NCBI GenBank assembly: GCA_021904315.1
Contig: CM038914.1
Span: 17,905,065-17,969,064 of the forward strand
Source of the DNA: Sphagnum magellanicum
Lineage: Eukaryota > Streptophyta > Sphagnopsida > Sphagnales > Sphagnaceae
DNA: 64,000 bases
Reading direction: 5' to 3'
Under the pieces are notes generated by a model. That model did not search any database, was not told where the DNA came from, and was given only the letters and a program-made list of their open reading frames with translations. This document shows, piece after piece, positions 51,201 to 62,237 of the stretch (the first letter of the stretch is position 1; each line of letters starts with the position of its first letter). The position numbers and the translations under genes are program-made.

Positions 51201-51254
51201 TCAATTTTTTTAATTTCAAAAGTCATTTGCCACATGTAAATGAAATGCGAATAG
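48201..51254. other. AT-rich intergenic DNA, no gene seen
   Basis: About 3 kb of AT-rich sequence with frames of up to 127 residues (49807-50190, plus) that show no domain, skewed codon pattern or splice context. I report no gene. Confidence 0.5.
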
Positions 51255-51405
51255 GAGAATGAATGGGAGGGTTCTTATTCGTACTCCTCAATAGTAGGAG
51301 GGTTCTTACACCTATAAGTAGGCATAATATCCCTCCCAATTTCTAAAAGGGAAATTCATGGATATAAGGTGCCCTCCACATAGACTACAAATTTTCTGTG
51401 AGTGA
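51255..51405. repeat. Second copy of the 3.4-3.7 kb tandem-repeat element, single unit
   Basis: Contains GGGAGGGTTCTTATTCGTAC, GGGTTCTTACACCTATAAGT, AGGCATAATATCCCTCCCA and GGATATAAGGTGCCCTCCAC in the same order as 3538-3690. It has one unit, not three, in direct orientation relative to the first copy, 47.7 kb away. Confidence 0.8.
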
Positions 51406-51439
51406 ACAGGATATCAATAGCCTATACCTAGTAGCAGGG

Positions 51440-51610
51440 TTTTTTGTAAGGATTTTGTGGTGTAGCCAAAGTGACGATCAATTCACAAAATAATTTAGCC
51501 AAATGTGGCTACATATTAGATATGAAAGTATTAGAAAAAAAAGAACAGAATCCTTCTATATTCTTGGCTACCTACTGGAACTTATCGTAAAAATCTGGTG
51601 ATTTTAAAAA
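51440..51610 (+). repeat. Dispersed 'GCCAAAGTGACGATCA...GGCTA' element, copy 2
   Basis: Ordered block matches to 24070-24250 (same orientation) and 60440-60600 (opposite), plus the near-identical 3' half at 48143-48200. Directly downstream (51610-52240) the DNA is rich in degenerate GGTTCTAGAACC and GGTTCC phrases, which may be part of the same insertion or a separate simple repeat. Confidence 0.65.
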
Positions 51611-52243
51611 ATAATTCTTCTTTTTTTCAAAACCCAGGACTTGCTTTTGGTTTTTTTTAATTTGAGGAGTGGTTTTTGTTCTAGTTCTAGAACCTACGAT
51701 TAAACTTGGCTAGTTCCAGTTTCCGGTTCTAGAACCTACAGTTCTCAGGTTTAAAATTCAAAAAAATCAGAAAAATCATCTAAATTTATTTTTCTTAAAA
51801 TAAAAAATCTCAAAAAATCTGGAAAACTTGGAACATAATCCAGAAAATAAAATAAAAATCGAAATAATCAGAAAGGTAATCCAAAATAATCTGGAAATTT
51901 TTCAGTTAACCGAAAATATATAGAAATAAATAAAACCATCTTGAAGATCAGGAAAATATCAAAAAAATCTGAAAAATGAATGAAATAGTAAATAAAGAAC
52001 AGGGAACTGAATTCTTTTTCAATACTCCAATTCAGTTCCTGTTCTAATATCAATTTGGAACCGAACTGCGGCTCTGGTTCGGGGGTCAATTCTGATTACA
52101 GTCAGGGTCAGAATCAAGGGTGGGTTCCCACCCAGTTCCAAAACCTTTATGTATCAAGTCGGTTCCCGTTTCAGTGGGTTCCAGAATCAAGACCCAGTTT
52201 CGAGTACGTTCTTAAAAACCGAAACTGGAACCGCCAATTCTTA

Positions 52244-52556
52244 GGCCCATAAAGAGCAGGGTCCAGGGTCCAATTTCCTAAGAACCAATTTAGACTAATT
52301 TGAAGCAAATTGAATCCTTGAGTTCCTTGGTCCCTATCCTGATTCTTGGTTCAAAATCAATTGGATCATACCAAGAAAAACAGTGCTGAAAGGAGAGCTC
52401 CTCTAAAACAGGTGCCATGTAGGTTCAGCCTCAATTTGCCACTTTTTGGTCTTGGACCCTCGTCTAAAGGCCTTGGGACCAATTTAAAGCTTTCGATTGA
52501 TAAGATAGTTTGAATTCATTAGTCCCTAGGTCTTGGACCCTTGTCTAAATTCGCCC
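52244..52556 (-). mobile_element. MITE, 313 bp, TSD TTA; inverted partner of 28472-28794
   Basis: Read on the minus strand it begins GGGCGAATTTAGAC and ends GCTCTTTATGGGCC. On the plus strand TTA flanks it on both sides (52241-52243, 52557-52559). Flanking portions match 28472-28794 in reverse complement. The central 52353-52402 block (AAAATCAATTGG ... GAGCTCCT) has the same plus-strand orientation in both copies, so it is flipped relative to its own arms in one of them. Confidence 0.8.
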
Positions 52557-52569
52557 TTAGTTACCAGGG

Positions 52570-54834
52570 ATCTGGGTACGTGCTCAACACTGGTCTTATT
52601 CATGAAATGAGAAAACTCTAAAAGCATTCATAAGACCAGTTTTCTGTTAGAAGGGATACTAGGAACCTAGAGGCGGTCTGCTGGTTCCAGTTCTGAGTCG
52701 TCACCAGTGCACAAGCCGGGTGACGCTTTTGACCAGGCTATGGTAGACCCAGTCGCAGCTGCAACCTAACAACAGGGATCACCACCTTCCTTCCTAGGTG
52801 AATGGACCGTTCCATAGTACGCAACTGGCTGCTTTTGGGTGTCCTATTTGACCAGGACATGGTGGACCTGGTTGCAGTCCCAAATTAGCAGATCACAACC
52901 TTGTTAGGTGGAATGGATCACTCTATAGTAGGATGTCCTATTTAGGCACGTGCAAAGTCTTTGTAGGATTTTTGAAAATGTAAATGGAGGGCCTTTCATT
53001 TGTCACGATTACATCTCATTTTATATAATGGAAGCACTTTAACAAAATGTGTCCTTATATGTCAAGTTATTTCATTAGAATCATTTCATTGGATTCATTT
53101 GAGTGAATTTTAGTAATCCCAATGAAAATGACCTAATGAGGATGTAGTGATTTCACTGATGGAGTGAACATGACGTAATGGGGATGCAATGATTCCATTG
53201 GTTGAATGAACAAGGACTAATGAATTACACTCACATTTTGTAGTTGTGATGCACTAGTAGAAAATGTGGTATAGTTCATTAATCCATTCATTATGGGCTC
53301 TAAACTAAGTCATTACATTCGTATGCCATTTCGCCATGGGCGAATTTTGAATCATTCATGCCCACTTTTAATTAAGCAACTCATTAAAGTAAATAATAAA
53401 TATGTTAAAATAATATCCTAGAATCAATTTCTTACTCTCTGAACTTATCCAAAGTCTATGGTTTCAAGTCATTTCTGACATTATAACATTATTTTGCGCA
53501 TTTTAAGAATGAATTTTTCAAACCTAACAATTTCATTCCTTTCTCCTATTGAACTACATTGGTGGGTGTATTCATGATTGGGGTACCAAAAAGGAATGAC
53601 ATGTATTTAAAGGATTACAAAAGATAATTTTGAATTTTTGTTTATTTTACATTATTATAATTGTAATGGATTGTTATATATTAATATATAAAACAATGTC
53701 TTGTTAAATTAATAAAAATATTTAAAAGTAATTTGAATATTATGTAAATGTCATTTTGAGTCTTCTAAACTAATTATATCAAATGTTTAAATTGCATTTT
53801 TTATTTAAAGTAGTAAAAAGGAATGCATAAAATCATAAAATTGATTTCAATTTTTTTGTACAACAAAAACATACCCCTTTCTATAAAAATACATGTTCAT
53901 TAGATGAACTTGATGAAAAACCAAATTATACAAAAATTTTAAAATTTTAAAATTTTGAAGGCAAGGGTTGTGAAGAAAAAAATTCTTTTTTTTAACCATT
54001 TGACAAAAAAATATGTTCAATGGGTTCAAAATGTTTAGCTTTAGATGTAGGTCACATGTGCAGAAAATAACCTTGTTAAAAAATATGTTTGGTTGTCCAT
54101 TGAAATTCATTTTGGGATTTTTTGAAATTTTATGCGTTTCTACTTATAAACCAAAATATTTATATGCAATTATGTATATATGTGAAAACTCACCATCATC
54201 ACATGAATTATTTTAAATATGACTTTTCAATTTTTCTCATTTAAATTTGTTTCAAGTAAATGTTATTTGCAAAAAATAATCCCACAAAAGTCATGGAGTT
54301 CTTTTTCCTTTTTTTGGAATCCTAACCATGAATAAGCCCAAGTATGGAAAAACATATGAACTTCACCTTTACAACTATTTTTAAATATCATTATGAGAAA
54401 AAAAGTTGTTTTGCAATTGGCCTTGTAATTCATTTTTTAAGTTACAAAGGACACTTGCGACTCGTTATATTTATATGTTGTGAATGCTAATGGACAAATT
54501 ACATGAATTACAAAGTTGCAACTCACTGTATATATGATGTGACTCATTGCAATTCAATTGCAATTCAATCAAAACAACTCATTTTCAACTATTATGCAAT
54601 TCCATTATAATTGCACTCATGATGTCATGCTAACATCATTAATTGTCATCCATCTATTAAAATCTAACATGTGGCATTATAAAAAAAATTGGACATAATT
54701 TTTTTCGAAATATTGATCTCCATCATCCATTATGATTTTTGATGATGGTCCGAGATTATGACACATGGCACAATAAAAAATTACCACATGGCATATTAAT
54801 TATATTTTGGAAAAATAAAAATAAAATTATTTTA
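52570..54834. other. Intergenic DNA, no gene seen
   Basis: 52570-52950 is of mixed composition with a loosely repeated phrase (GACCAGG(C/A)(T/C)ATGGT then GACC(C/T)(A/G)GT(C/T)GCAG) about 120 bp apart. The remainder is AT-rich without recognisable features. Confidence 0.5.
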
Positions 54835-54985
54835 GTAGTTAGGTAGGTCGTACATAACCATAGGTAAGTAGGTTGGTAAATCTTAAAACCTATATACTTA
54901 CATATTTACCTATGACCTACTTAGCTACCTACCTACATAGGTAAGTAGAAAAATAAGACCTACTTACTTACCTTGGTAAGTAAAT
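54835..54985. repeat. TAGG/CCTA tetranucleotide array with inverted arms
   Basis: AGGTAGGTCGTACATAACCA and GGTAAGTAGGTTGGTAAATC on the left face TACCTATGACCTACTTAGCT and CTACCTACATAGGTAAGTAG on the right, so the two halves can pair. Same tetranucleotide as at 21.83 and 23.62 kb. Confidence 0.75.
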
Positions 54986-55259
54986 ACCTAGGAAAACACA
55001 AAATTAAATGCATTAAAAAATAGTGATGAAATTTTATTTCTTATTTAATGTTTTACCTTTAAGTTAAACTTTTTTAAGTTCATCAAAAAATGGCACATGT
55101 ATTTTAATCTGACAACATAAGAGAACAAGCCTTATTTATATAGTTTGTAACATGGGATTTGAAGAAACATATGGGTTAAATCTTTTAGTTGTTCATTAGT
55201 TGCAAATTGAGTTGCAACTGTAACACTTAAGCATTCAAAGCAGGTTAGATCCAAGGGGA

Positions 55260-55760
55260 GGCTCCATTTTTTTTGGTGTTTAATCAAAATTTTAACCCCT
55301 TCAATTGGCGCATTTGGTGCATAAAAAATCATCAAAAATGGAATAATATTGAAAAAGTTATTACCCCTCAAAGTAGAAGGGGTCAAGAATTCAAAAAAAT
55401 AAACCACCAAATGTTACAAAGGCCAGTTCCCAAACACCAATAAAAAATTTTGTATGTTGTTCTATTGTTATTAAAGTTCAAATGTGATTTGTGAAACTTC
55501 ATGTGGCGCTCTTATAACACTTTAAATCGTTTAAAATGAATAAAAAATAAGAAAGTTATGAGGTTTCAAAGTAGGAGGGGTCCAAAGAAAAAAAATTGTT
55601 TTGTAAGTTGGAAAGCTTATTTCTTTTCTTGTTATTTTTTCATTATTCATTTTATTTTACATTTCAAAGCTGATTTTCTAAAATTTGAAGTAACATTCCC
55701 ATAACACTTTAAATCATTCAAAATGAAACACATATGATGAAGATACAAATAACTAATGAA
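55260..55760 (-). repeat. Dispersed repeat, copy 2 (inverted relative to 2280-2760)
   Basis: The reverse complement matches 2280-2760 in order (see that entry). This copy also has an internal duplication: the AACACTTTAAATC block occurs at about 55517 and again at 55702, each followed within about 60 bp by related sequence. Confidence 0.6.
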
Positions 55761-56413
55761 TATGTATCCTTATTAAATTATAAGTAGTTATATTATAGTC
55801 ATAACATAGTTGAACAATAGTACTTTAATAATGGCACATTAATGGCCATAAAAATTGTATCGATGGAAATCATAGTCGAAAACTAATTGCAAATGTATCT
55901 CATAATGGGTGGTGAAAATGTGAACACATGACATGATCACATGTATGCACTGCATCATCACCAATGGCAACAAATGGAAATCCGATATGACAAATGGCTA
56001 CAAGCTTTATTTGAGCTGTCTGTTTTTGGCTACAAAATCAAATTTTTGGGGGTTGAAACTTTTGAGGCGTGTCACACCAAATTTCCTAGAGCCACCACAA
56101 TGTGAAATTTCACCAAAGAAAAAACGGTGATTATGAGCACACTATTTAATATTAAATAGACTGTAATTTTATTTTTTTCATGGAAGTGACCTCCAAGGGA
56201 CCTCACTCCACAAACATTCGGCTAGACAACAAGGAGGGCATCAGATCCGAAATTGGACAAGTGGTCTGGATTTAAGCTAACTATAGCCAACTGTCTGCTT
56301 CAGACCTCAATCAAATCCGACCGTTGGATCAAAACCTTGAGGCCTTCAGTTGGGTCCGGTGCTCCTTAATTGGAAGCCAGATTCATGATGATTTGGGCAG
56401 TTGTAAAACTGCA
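55761..56413. other. 3' flank of the neprosin-family gene
   Basis: AT-rich up to about 56180, then more balanced composition toward the stop codon at 56414, as expected for a 3' untranslated region on the minus strand. No other gene. Confidence 0.5.
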
Positions 56414-57807
56414 CTACAGTTGCTGAGCACAAGCGTCGTTATCGAGTCCTCCCGGGCCACCGAAATAGAAATAGCTTCCTGATGAAGAGCCGGGATTATT
56501 CCCTGCTTCAAGGTTGTAGCAATTGGCATCAGTCACAGCCGCGTAGCTGAAATCGGCATCATAGAACTTGCCAGAGTAGTCGGCGTATGTGACTTGTTTG
56601 TGGTAAGCGGCAACGGGGAACCCATTTTGTGCAAAGGCACCGGATCCCATCCCTGTGGTTGTGTGCCCATTTGTCCTGTCTGACGGAGCTATTTCGCCGC
56701 CCCATTGTAGCTGATCGGCACCCGTTTGTAGAGTGGTGTAAATCGCTGAAGGCCAGTACCCAACCCATTTGCCTTGGACATTCAACCACCAGCCAGGGGT
56801 CTGAGAGTCGTAGACTATCCTAATCCGCACCTCGTATTCGCTGTTTGCATTCTCACCCAGTGTAGTGTATGGCGCCAGGACTCCTCCTAGTACCCAATAA
56901 CGGTTTACCTGAACAAACCCTGCACAATGTAGATTGTAGCAGCCCGTGCCCTGGTATGCATCCATTGTCCAGTAGATGAAGAGATGAGGAGCTAGAGGGA
57001 AGTTGGACGGATGCAAGGCTGGGTATACGTGCCACCCAGTTTCCGCAGTGTTGAGGTCATCATTTGCATAAGAGCCAGCAAGTACCCACACCTGTGAAAG
57101 ACTGAACTCAGAGTCTGGATCTCCAATGATCGGGTCGTTCACGCTGAGAGTTGTTCCCTGTCCTTTGTATGCTCCCACTTCCCTTGCCATTGAGATGATA
57201 GCATATTCATGTGCAGGTGCACCCAAAGTGTCTGGACGTGAATAATCATCTTCCGGCCGGTGGTGTTTTCTGAAAGCAATCTGTTCTGGTTCGCTTCGTT
57301 GCACTGGGATGGAACCTTCAGGACATCCCCCGTGCTCCCTGGCAAAGGCTTGTGGGTGCGGCTGATCATGATCCACCGGTGCTGAAGAAACATCAACTTC
57401 TTGTAAATGCAAAAGGTCGATCGTACCATGTGGATGATGTGATTCTTGAGAGCAGGGTGATGGGCTGCAATTTGATGTTCCACCGGGACGCAATCTACCC
57501 AGCTTCTATCTGATAGTTGGAATGACTTCACAGCAGGGCCATGTCTAGCTGCTGCAGCTGGTCCACTACTGTTGCTGCTCGGGTACAAATAAGGTTGTAA
57601 TCGTTTCGAACCTCGATCATGACGTGGCAGACTTCTCGACGCTTGAGATGACTGTACAAACAGTAGCAGCTGAATAAATGTGATCAATACAGCAACAATC
57701 CAACGTCTATACGCCAAATTTCTCCTTGCAGCTCCAGTGCCACCGGATAATCGACCAGATCTTTTGAAAGTCTCCATGGAAATTCCTTCTCTCGTGATAC
57801 CTTTCAT
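56414..57807 (-). CDS. Neprosin-family protein (putative secreted glutamic peptidase)
   Basis: Frame one (57807 to 57427) encodes a basic start, a hydrophobic signal/anchor (WIVAVLITFIQLLLFV) and the activation-peptide signature (WVDCVPVEHQ ... HHPALKNHIIHM). Frame two (57361 to 56414) encodes the neprosin domain: GGCPEGSIPV, HEYAI, EFSLSQVWVLAG, HLFIYWTMDAYQGTGCYNLH, CAGFVQVNRYW, GWWLNVQGKWVGYWP and WGGEI. The Glu in AETGW and in WGGEI probably correspond to the catalytic pair of Nepenthes neprosin, which cleaves after proline. The frames join exactly if GTACGA...GATCAG (57426-57362, 65 nt) is an intron, giving 442 residues, a normal length. Otherwise a one-base deletion near 57427 breaks the gene. 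Second possible start: ATG at 57777. The CpG-rich coding region and TATA box argue that it is expressed. Confidence 0.82.
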
Positions 57808-57980
57808 CTACGGAGAATGACAGTGGACCTCCCTAGGGTTGCGAATGGAACCAGCTCTCTTCTGAAAACTGTAATCCGACCAGCTACACTACGCTACTCT
57901 CAACTATGCATTCAAGACTCTAAACATCGGTGTCTGCACTGTAATTTGTGGAGAAATTCTGACTGTAATTGCAATGTCGG

Positions 57981-57990
57981 CCTATATAAT
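57981..57990 (-). promoter_or_regulatory. Candidate TATA box for the neprosin-family gene
   Basis: The minus strand reads ATTATATAGG here, 175-180 bp upstream of the ATG at 57807. A start site about 30 bp downstream would leave a leader of roughly 140 nt. Confidence 0.5.
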
Positions 57991-58244
57991 AACGTACTGT
58001 CGATCCACTGCAAGAAGTTAGAACATGATGATCGCCAAAATTCCTTAGCTCTCTCGGCAACTGATCTCGCTCTGGAATTCTGCTACTCTGGAAAGAAAAT
58101 TTTGAACACAACATTTGACAATTCAATGCAATAGTGAACGCTATGATCTCCGAAGCTTTTAGAAATGCCTGCAACTGCATCGATCGACAAACTATATATT
58201 GTAAAAGTGCATGCCACCATGTCATTATATATTGTTATATAAGA

Positions 58245-58605
58245 GCATCTCCAACGACTCTCGGTATGTGACCCTGCAATGGAAATCTTGGATGAGGTTC
58301 AATCGTTGAATCCAGTGAATCCACTTGAAGAGTGCTGCAACTCTGAACAAATATAGAGCGTCCAGAGCCCTGGAAGAGCTCTGGAAAAGTCTAATAAACA
58401 CAGTCAAATCGTATTTATTGACTGCTCCCTGTTTCTGATTGGCTAGATAGTTTGATTGATCCAAGTGGGTTGCTAATAGTAGTCTCCCACCTACTTGCAG
58501 TCCCAATTTCCATTTGATGGGTGGGGTTGGAAAAAAGTTAGTAACTAAAACTTGGATGTGAAACATTTTTTTGCAGGGTCACATACTGAGCGTTGGTGGA
58601 GATGC
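58245..58605. mobile_element. MITE with 35-bp terminal inverted repeats
   Basis: The left end 58245-58279 (GCATCTCCAACG ... GTATGTGACCCTGCAA) matches the reverse complement of 58571-58605 at 31 of 35 positions. The GCATCTCC end resembles the MITE at 26147. Flanks are TA-rich, but a clean target duplication could not be fixed. It lies about 440 bp upstream of the neprosin-family start codon. No coding capacity. Confidence 0.8.
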
Positions 58606-58639
58606 AACTTAGGTCTGAATTGAACATGTCACATTCGAA

Positions 58640-59033
58640 CGCGTGAGAAATCGTTGCCCACAACCGCGTCCCCCTGACAGCATAATTGCGGCTTAGACAG
58701 CAGTTCGCGTCTGCCACACACGGTTTGTCCTACCTTATCTTATTGCACAATCGGTAACACTTCGAGAGGAGAGGCCGGCTCTTGGAAATTCATCATGGCC
58801 AATGAAAATTATTGGTCCTTCATAACCAATAGCAGGGGGCGTCTTGATGACGTGTCGCTTCATGATTGCTACCCACACAACAGTTATATGACATAACCTG
58901 CTGAGCTCATGGATGTGAATCCCGAAATCTGTTGAGCCCATGGATGGAGCCTCGTTTTCTCGGCGCCTTGTAGAAGATGACAAAGGGGATCGTCATCTCA
59001 ATGCCCCCTACTACCGGTTATGTCACAGAACAC
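58640..59033. other. GC- and CpG-rich upstream region
   Basis: Unlike the surroundings this stretch is CpG-rich (CGAACGCGTGAG, GACGTGTCGC, TCTCGGCGCC). It has no recognisable frame. A phrase of the type GAGC(T/C)CATGGATG is repeated at about 58903 and 58933. It may be distal promoter sequence of the neprosin-family gene or part of the neighbouring hairpin element. Confidence 0.4.
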
Positions 59034-59096
59034 GGCTCAAGCAGGCCGGTTACTGGAAAAAGTCTGGCCACTCCTTGTAACTGGCCTGCTCGAGCC
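59034..59096. repeat. Strong GC-rich hairpin, 20-bp arms and 23-nt loop
   Basis: GGCTCAAGCAGGCCGGTTAC (59034-59053) pairs with GTAACTGGCCTGCTCGAGCC (59077-59096) at 18 of 20 positions. The remaining two are an A/C and a G/T type mismatch. It is the most stable short stem in the window and sits at the edge of the CpG-rich region. Confidence 0.85.
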
Positions 59097-60284
59097 GATT
59101 ACATAGTCCAAAAGCAAATCAGCATATGAAGGTTGTACATGCATGGTTTTTTTTCTTTTAGATTGTAATTTCACCCATGCTATGTTATTTTTTCGGGGGA
59201 CACTTAGTGTAAAGTTTGGAATTTACATGTGTCAAATGACCATTTTGAGAGGTATTAGATAATTGTTCAACCTATTTTTTCTCATCTTTTTATTGTTTTA
59301 TTATAAATTATTATTATAAATATATAAATATAAATATTAATTAAATTAATATTTTAATAAAATATAACCTATTTTTAACTAATTAATTATAATTTTTACT
59401 CAAAAATTAAAATATTGCACCTTATATTTTTACTCACATATTTTTAATTATTAGTGTCCTCTCGAGATATTTTATAAATTTTTTATGAATGTTACAAGAT
59501 TTAAATGGAGACTTTTTTTTTTTTGTTAGGGTTTATTTTATCATGCTTTTATTTAGAAAATAATGAAGATTATGTGACTCAACACTCACCAATGCATCAA
59601 TTTGTGTTTCTTTTCTCTTTTCAATTTTATGATTTAACATCAATTGGGAGCATCCTAAAAAAAATCTCACAATAATTAGCGATGAAAAGTAACTAAATCA
59701 TTCATGAGATGTCATATTAAGAGATGTTTTGAAAGGATTTCACTCAAATGGCTCATGAGACACATTGTGTGAGGTAAACTTTGTGATTTCATCCATTTCA
59801 ATGTAAAAAGTAAAGGGAGAAAAGAAGGAAAAGAAAAATCAGATGTATTAAATGGCCTTTTAGTAACTTCTTTGGACCCCAGGGCATTCCCAAACATATA
59901 GGTACTTGGAATACCCAAGGTTGAAAGAATTGGAGAGAGACACAAATTCCTTGGTTGCCATTTGTAAATAAGAGCATCTTCACCAAAAGGTAGAATTGCC
60001 CATAGTAAAAGAATAGCCAAAGAGATTCCTAAATTTTTTTTTTCAACTCTCAGCCATCCAATCTAAATGGAACTAACTATGGAAAATATTTAAAGAACTG
60101 GATGGATGAAATATGTAACAGCGGATATCCAGGACTGCCAAATAATGGATTTCAAACCCTAATTATTTGTAGGGTAATGGCGGAGGCCATGGGCATTATC
60201 AGAAGTGAGGTGGGCCCAATTCTGGTAATACTCATGGCCTCCCATGTTACACAGCATAAAAATCGAAATTATGTCATTTTTATT
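59097..60284. other. AT-rich intergenic DNA, no gene seen
   Basis: 59150-59650 is extremely AT-rich. Frames of up to 102 residues at 59712-60020 (minus) have no recognisable motif. Confidence 0.55.
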
Positions 60285-60670
60285 TTTTTACCATGATACC
60301 CAGTGGGTACCTGCCAGCATCTTTTTTGGGCAAATTTTCTCTGTTTGGCGAAAAAGTTTATCAAAAAAATAATACTGTCAAATGTTCCCTTTTTTCAAAA
60401 AGATCCACCAAAAATTTGAAAAAATCCTAAATTTTTTCCATCTGTCTACACATTGTTCAACCAAGTAGCCAAGACATAGAATGATTTTAATAAATTCCTA
60501 CTTTCATAGCTGGTCTATAGCCAACTGTGGCTAAAATCTCCTTGTCGATGATTGTCAGTGTGACAACATCACAAAATTGGGAAAAAAAACATACAGACAC
60601 ACACTGGTACCCGCCGGGTACCACAGCACATATTTTATAAAAAAAGTAATGCCAAGTACCATGGTAAAAA
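60285..60670. mobile_element. TIR-bounded element, 386 bp, carrying dispersed repeat copy 3
   Basis: TTTTTACCATGATAC (60285-60299) and GTACCATGGTAAAAA (60656-60670) are inverted repeats with 14 of 15 matches. Just inside each end is a small palindrome: ACCC-AGT-GGGT at 60298-60308 and GGTACCC-GCC-GGGTACC at 60606-60622. The reverse complement of 60440-60600 belongs to the family at 24070 and 51440. No coding region is seen. Confidence 0.65.
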
Positions 60671-62016
60671 TTTAAAATCACTCTAACCAACACAAGGATT
60701 CTAAATCTGCAAAGCCTAGTTGAAAATTTCAGCCTTGGCTCTTCTACAGCTTTGTGAGGATTTAGTAGCCTGTGGCCTGCTCAAGAGAGTGGCACAGCTT
60801 TGTCATCATGGTTCTCAGAGCTGGTATGGTAAGAAAGACATAGAAGTCAAGATCAATGAATGGGGTTGCTCCCACTTGGAGATCTTGAACAGGCTTCTTC
60901 TCACTTGCAAACAGCTATCAATCATGCAACCCACACACACCTATTTAACGTCTTTCATCACATTCTGTCCTCTGCATCCAACACCCAGGTATATACTCTT
61001 TCTCCTTCCTTACACCACACTAAAAGTAGGTTATGTCAGCTTCTTACAAGTCTTACATTTCAAGGGCAGGTTCCCCCTCTTCACTCAAGAGCTAGTATCA
61101 ACCACGTCCTTCAACCCGAAGGATCATGTGATTGAGACTTGACCTTCACAAAAATCACAAACACAATCTCAAGATTGATTGACATGTTTGATGTTTTATA
61201 CATTACATATAAGGGTGTCATTCATCAACATATGTAGGTGAATATAACTTGAGTACGTTGAAAATTATGGTTTCAAATCTTGAATCTAGGGCACAGATGT
61301 ATCATTGATTGTCAAAATTACAATCTATCACTATGGCATTAATAGAAACCTTCTTAACGGTGAAACATGTAGAACTCAAAATATGATCCACCTACAACAA
61401 AACAAGCCCCAAAACACAAGAAACTATGCAACCACCCAAAACAAAACACAAAATACTTGTTATACAACTTATGGTTTGGAGTCAAAAAACAATGAGAATG
61501 ATACTCCAAGGTGAACAATGAGAAGATATTGTCAAAAATTGAAGAATCTAAAACCATGTTCAATACACTAAACAAGTTTCACTATCATTTATTTCGATTT
61601 ATTTACTATATTGATATGTAACAACAGAAACATTGTAAAATTCTTGACACCATCCTAATGTATTAACTTAAGTCAATTAATTTCAAATGAAGAATTACCT
61701 ATCTCATCAAGGCTTAAAAAATGAAAATACAAATTCCATGAATATACATTAACAAGATGTTTCTAGACATTAACAATCATAAATAATTAAACATAAGGCA
61801 AATCCAAGATAAAACACCTTGTTATGTGTGGAAAATTTTATTCTCAAATTAAAATCTTATTCTCAAATTAAAATCTTATTATCCATCATGGGGCATGGAG
61901 AAATCAAAGGTAGGGTGGTAGGCAAAAAACACTTGAAAATGAAGCCTTGTTCAATCCATGACATTAAAAGGAGCAGATATGATGACCTTATTGGTTGGGA
62001 TTATTGTTGAAGGTAA
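60671..62016. other. Intergenic DNA with unassigned frames
   Basis: 60720-61142 holds two overlapping plus-strand frames (140 and 91 residues) in a less AT-rich patch. Neither has recognisable domains. A short direct repeat, TTATTCTCAAATTAAAATC, occurs twice in tandem at about 61840-61877. The rest is AT-rich. Confidence 0.45.
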
Positions 62017-62237
62017 AAAATTACCAAAAATTGCTACTCAAAATCACTATTAAGAATTGCTACCAAAAACCATTATTAGAAATCACTACCAAAAACTGCT
62101 ACCAAAAATTGCTAGCAGAAATCATTACCAAAAATTAATACTAGAAACTACTACTAGAAATCATTACTAGAAATTGCTACTAGAAATCACTACCAAAAAT
62201 TATTACTCAAAATTACTATCAAAAACTTATTACCAAT
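62017..62237. repeat. 13-bp minisatellite, about 17 copies
   Basis: Units follow the consensus AT(T/C)(G/A)CTAC(C/T)A(A/G)AA with regular 13-bp spacing, for example ATTGCTACCAAAA, ATCACTACCAAAA, ACTGCTACCAAAA and ATCATTACTAGAA. Units are diverged, but indels are almost absent, so the phase is kept across the array. Because 13 is not a multiple of three, no single frame is repeated. Confidence 0.85.

Noticed and set aside
3379-51405. The repeats at 3.4 kb and 51.3 kb as the two LTRs of one giant retrotransposon
   Set aside because: They differ in unit number and sequence, lie 48 kb apart, and several unrelated single-copy genes lie between them.
57382-57426. Alternative 45-nt intron in the neprosin-family gene ending at TTTCTTCAG
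   Set aside because: Its length is a multiple of three, so it would leave the reading frame in the wrong register, and it is too short for a plant intron.
60720-61142. 140-residue plus-strand frame as a gene
   Set aside because: No domain, no clear start context, and an overlapping frame of similar length; the composition does not stand out enough to support coding.
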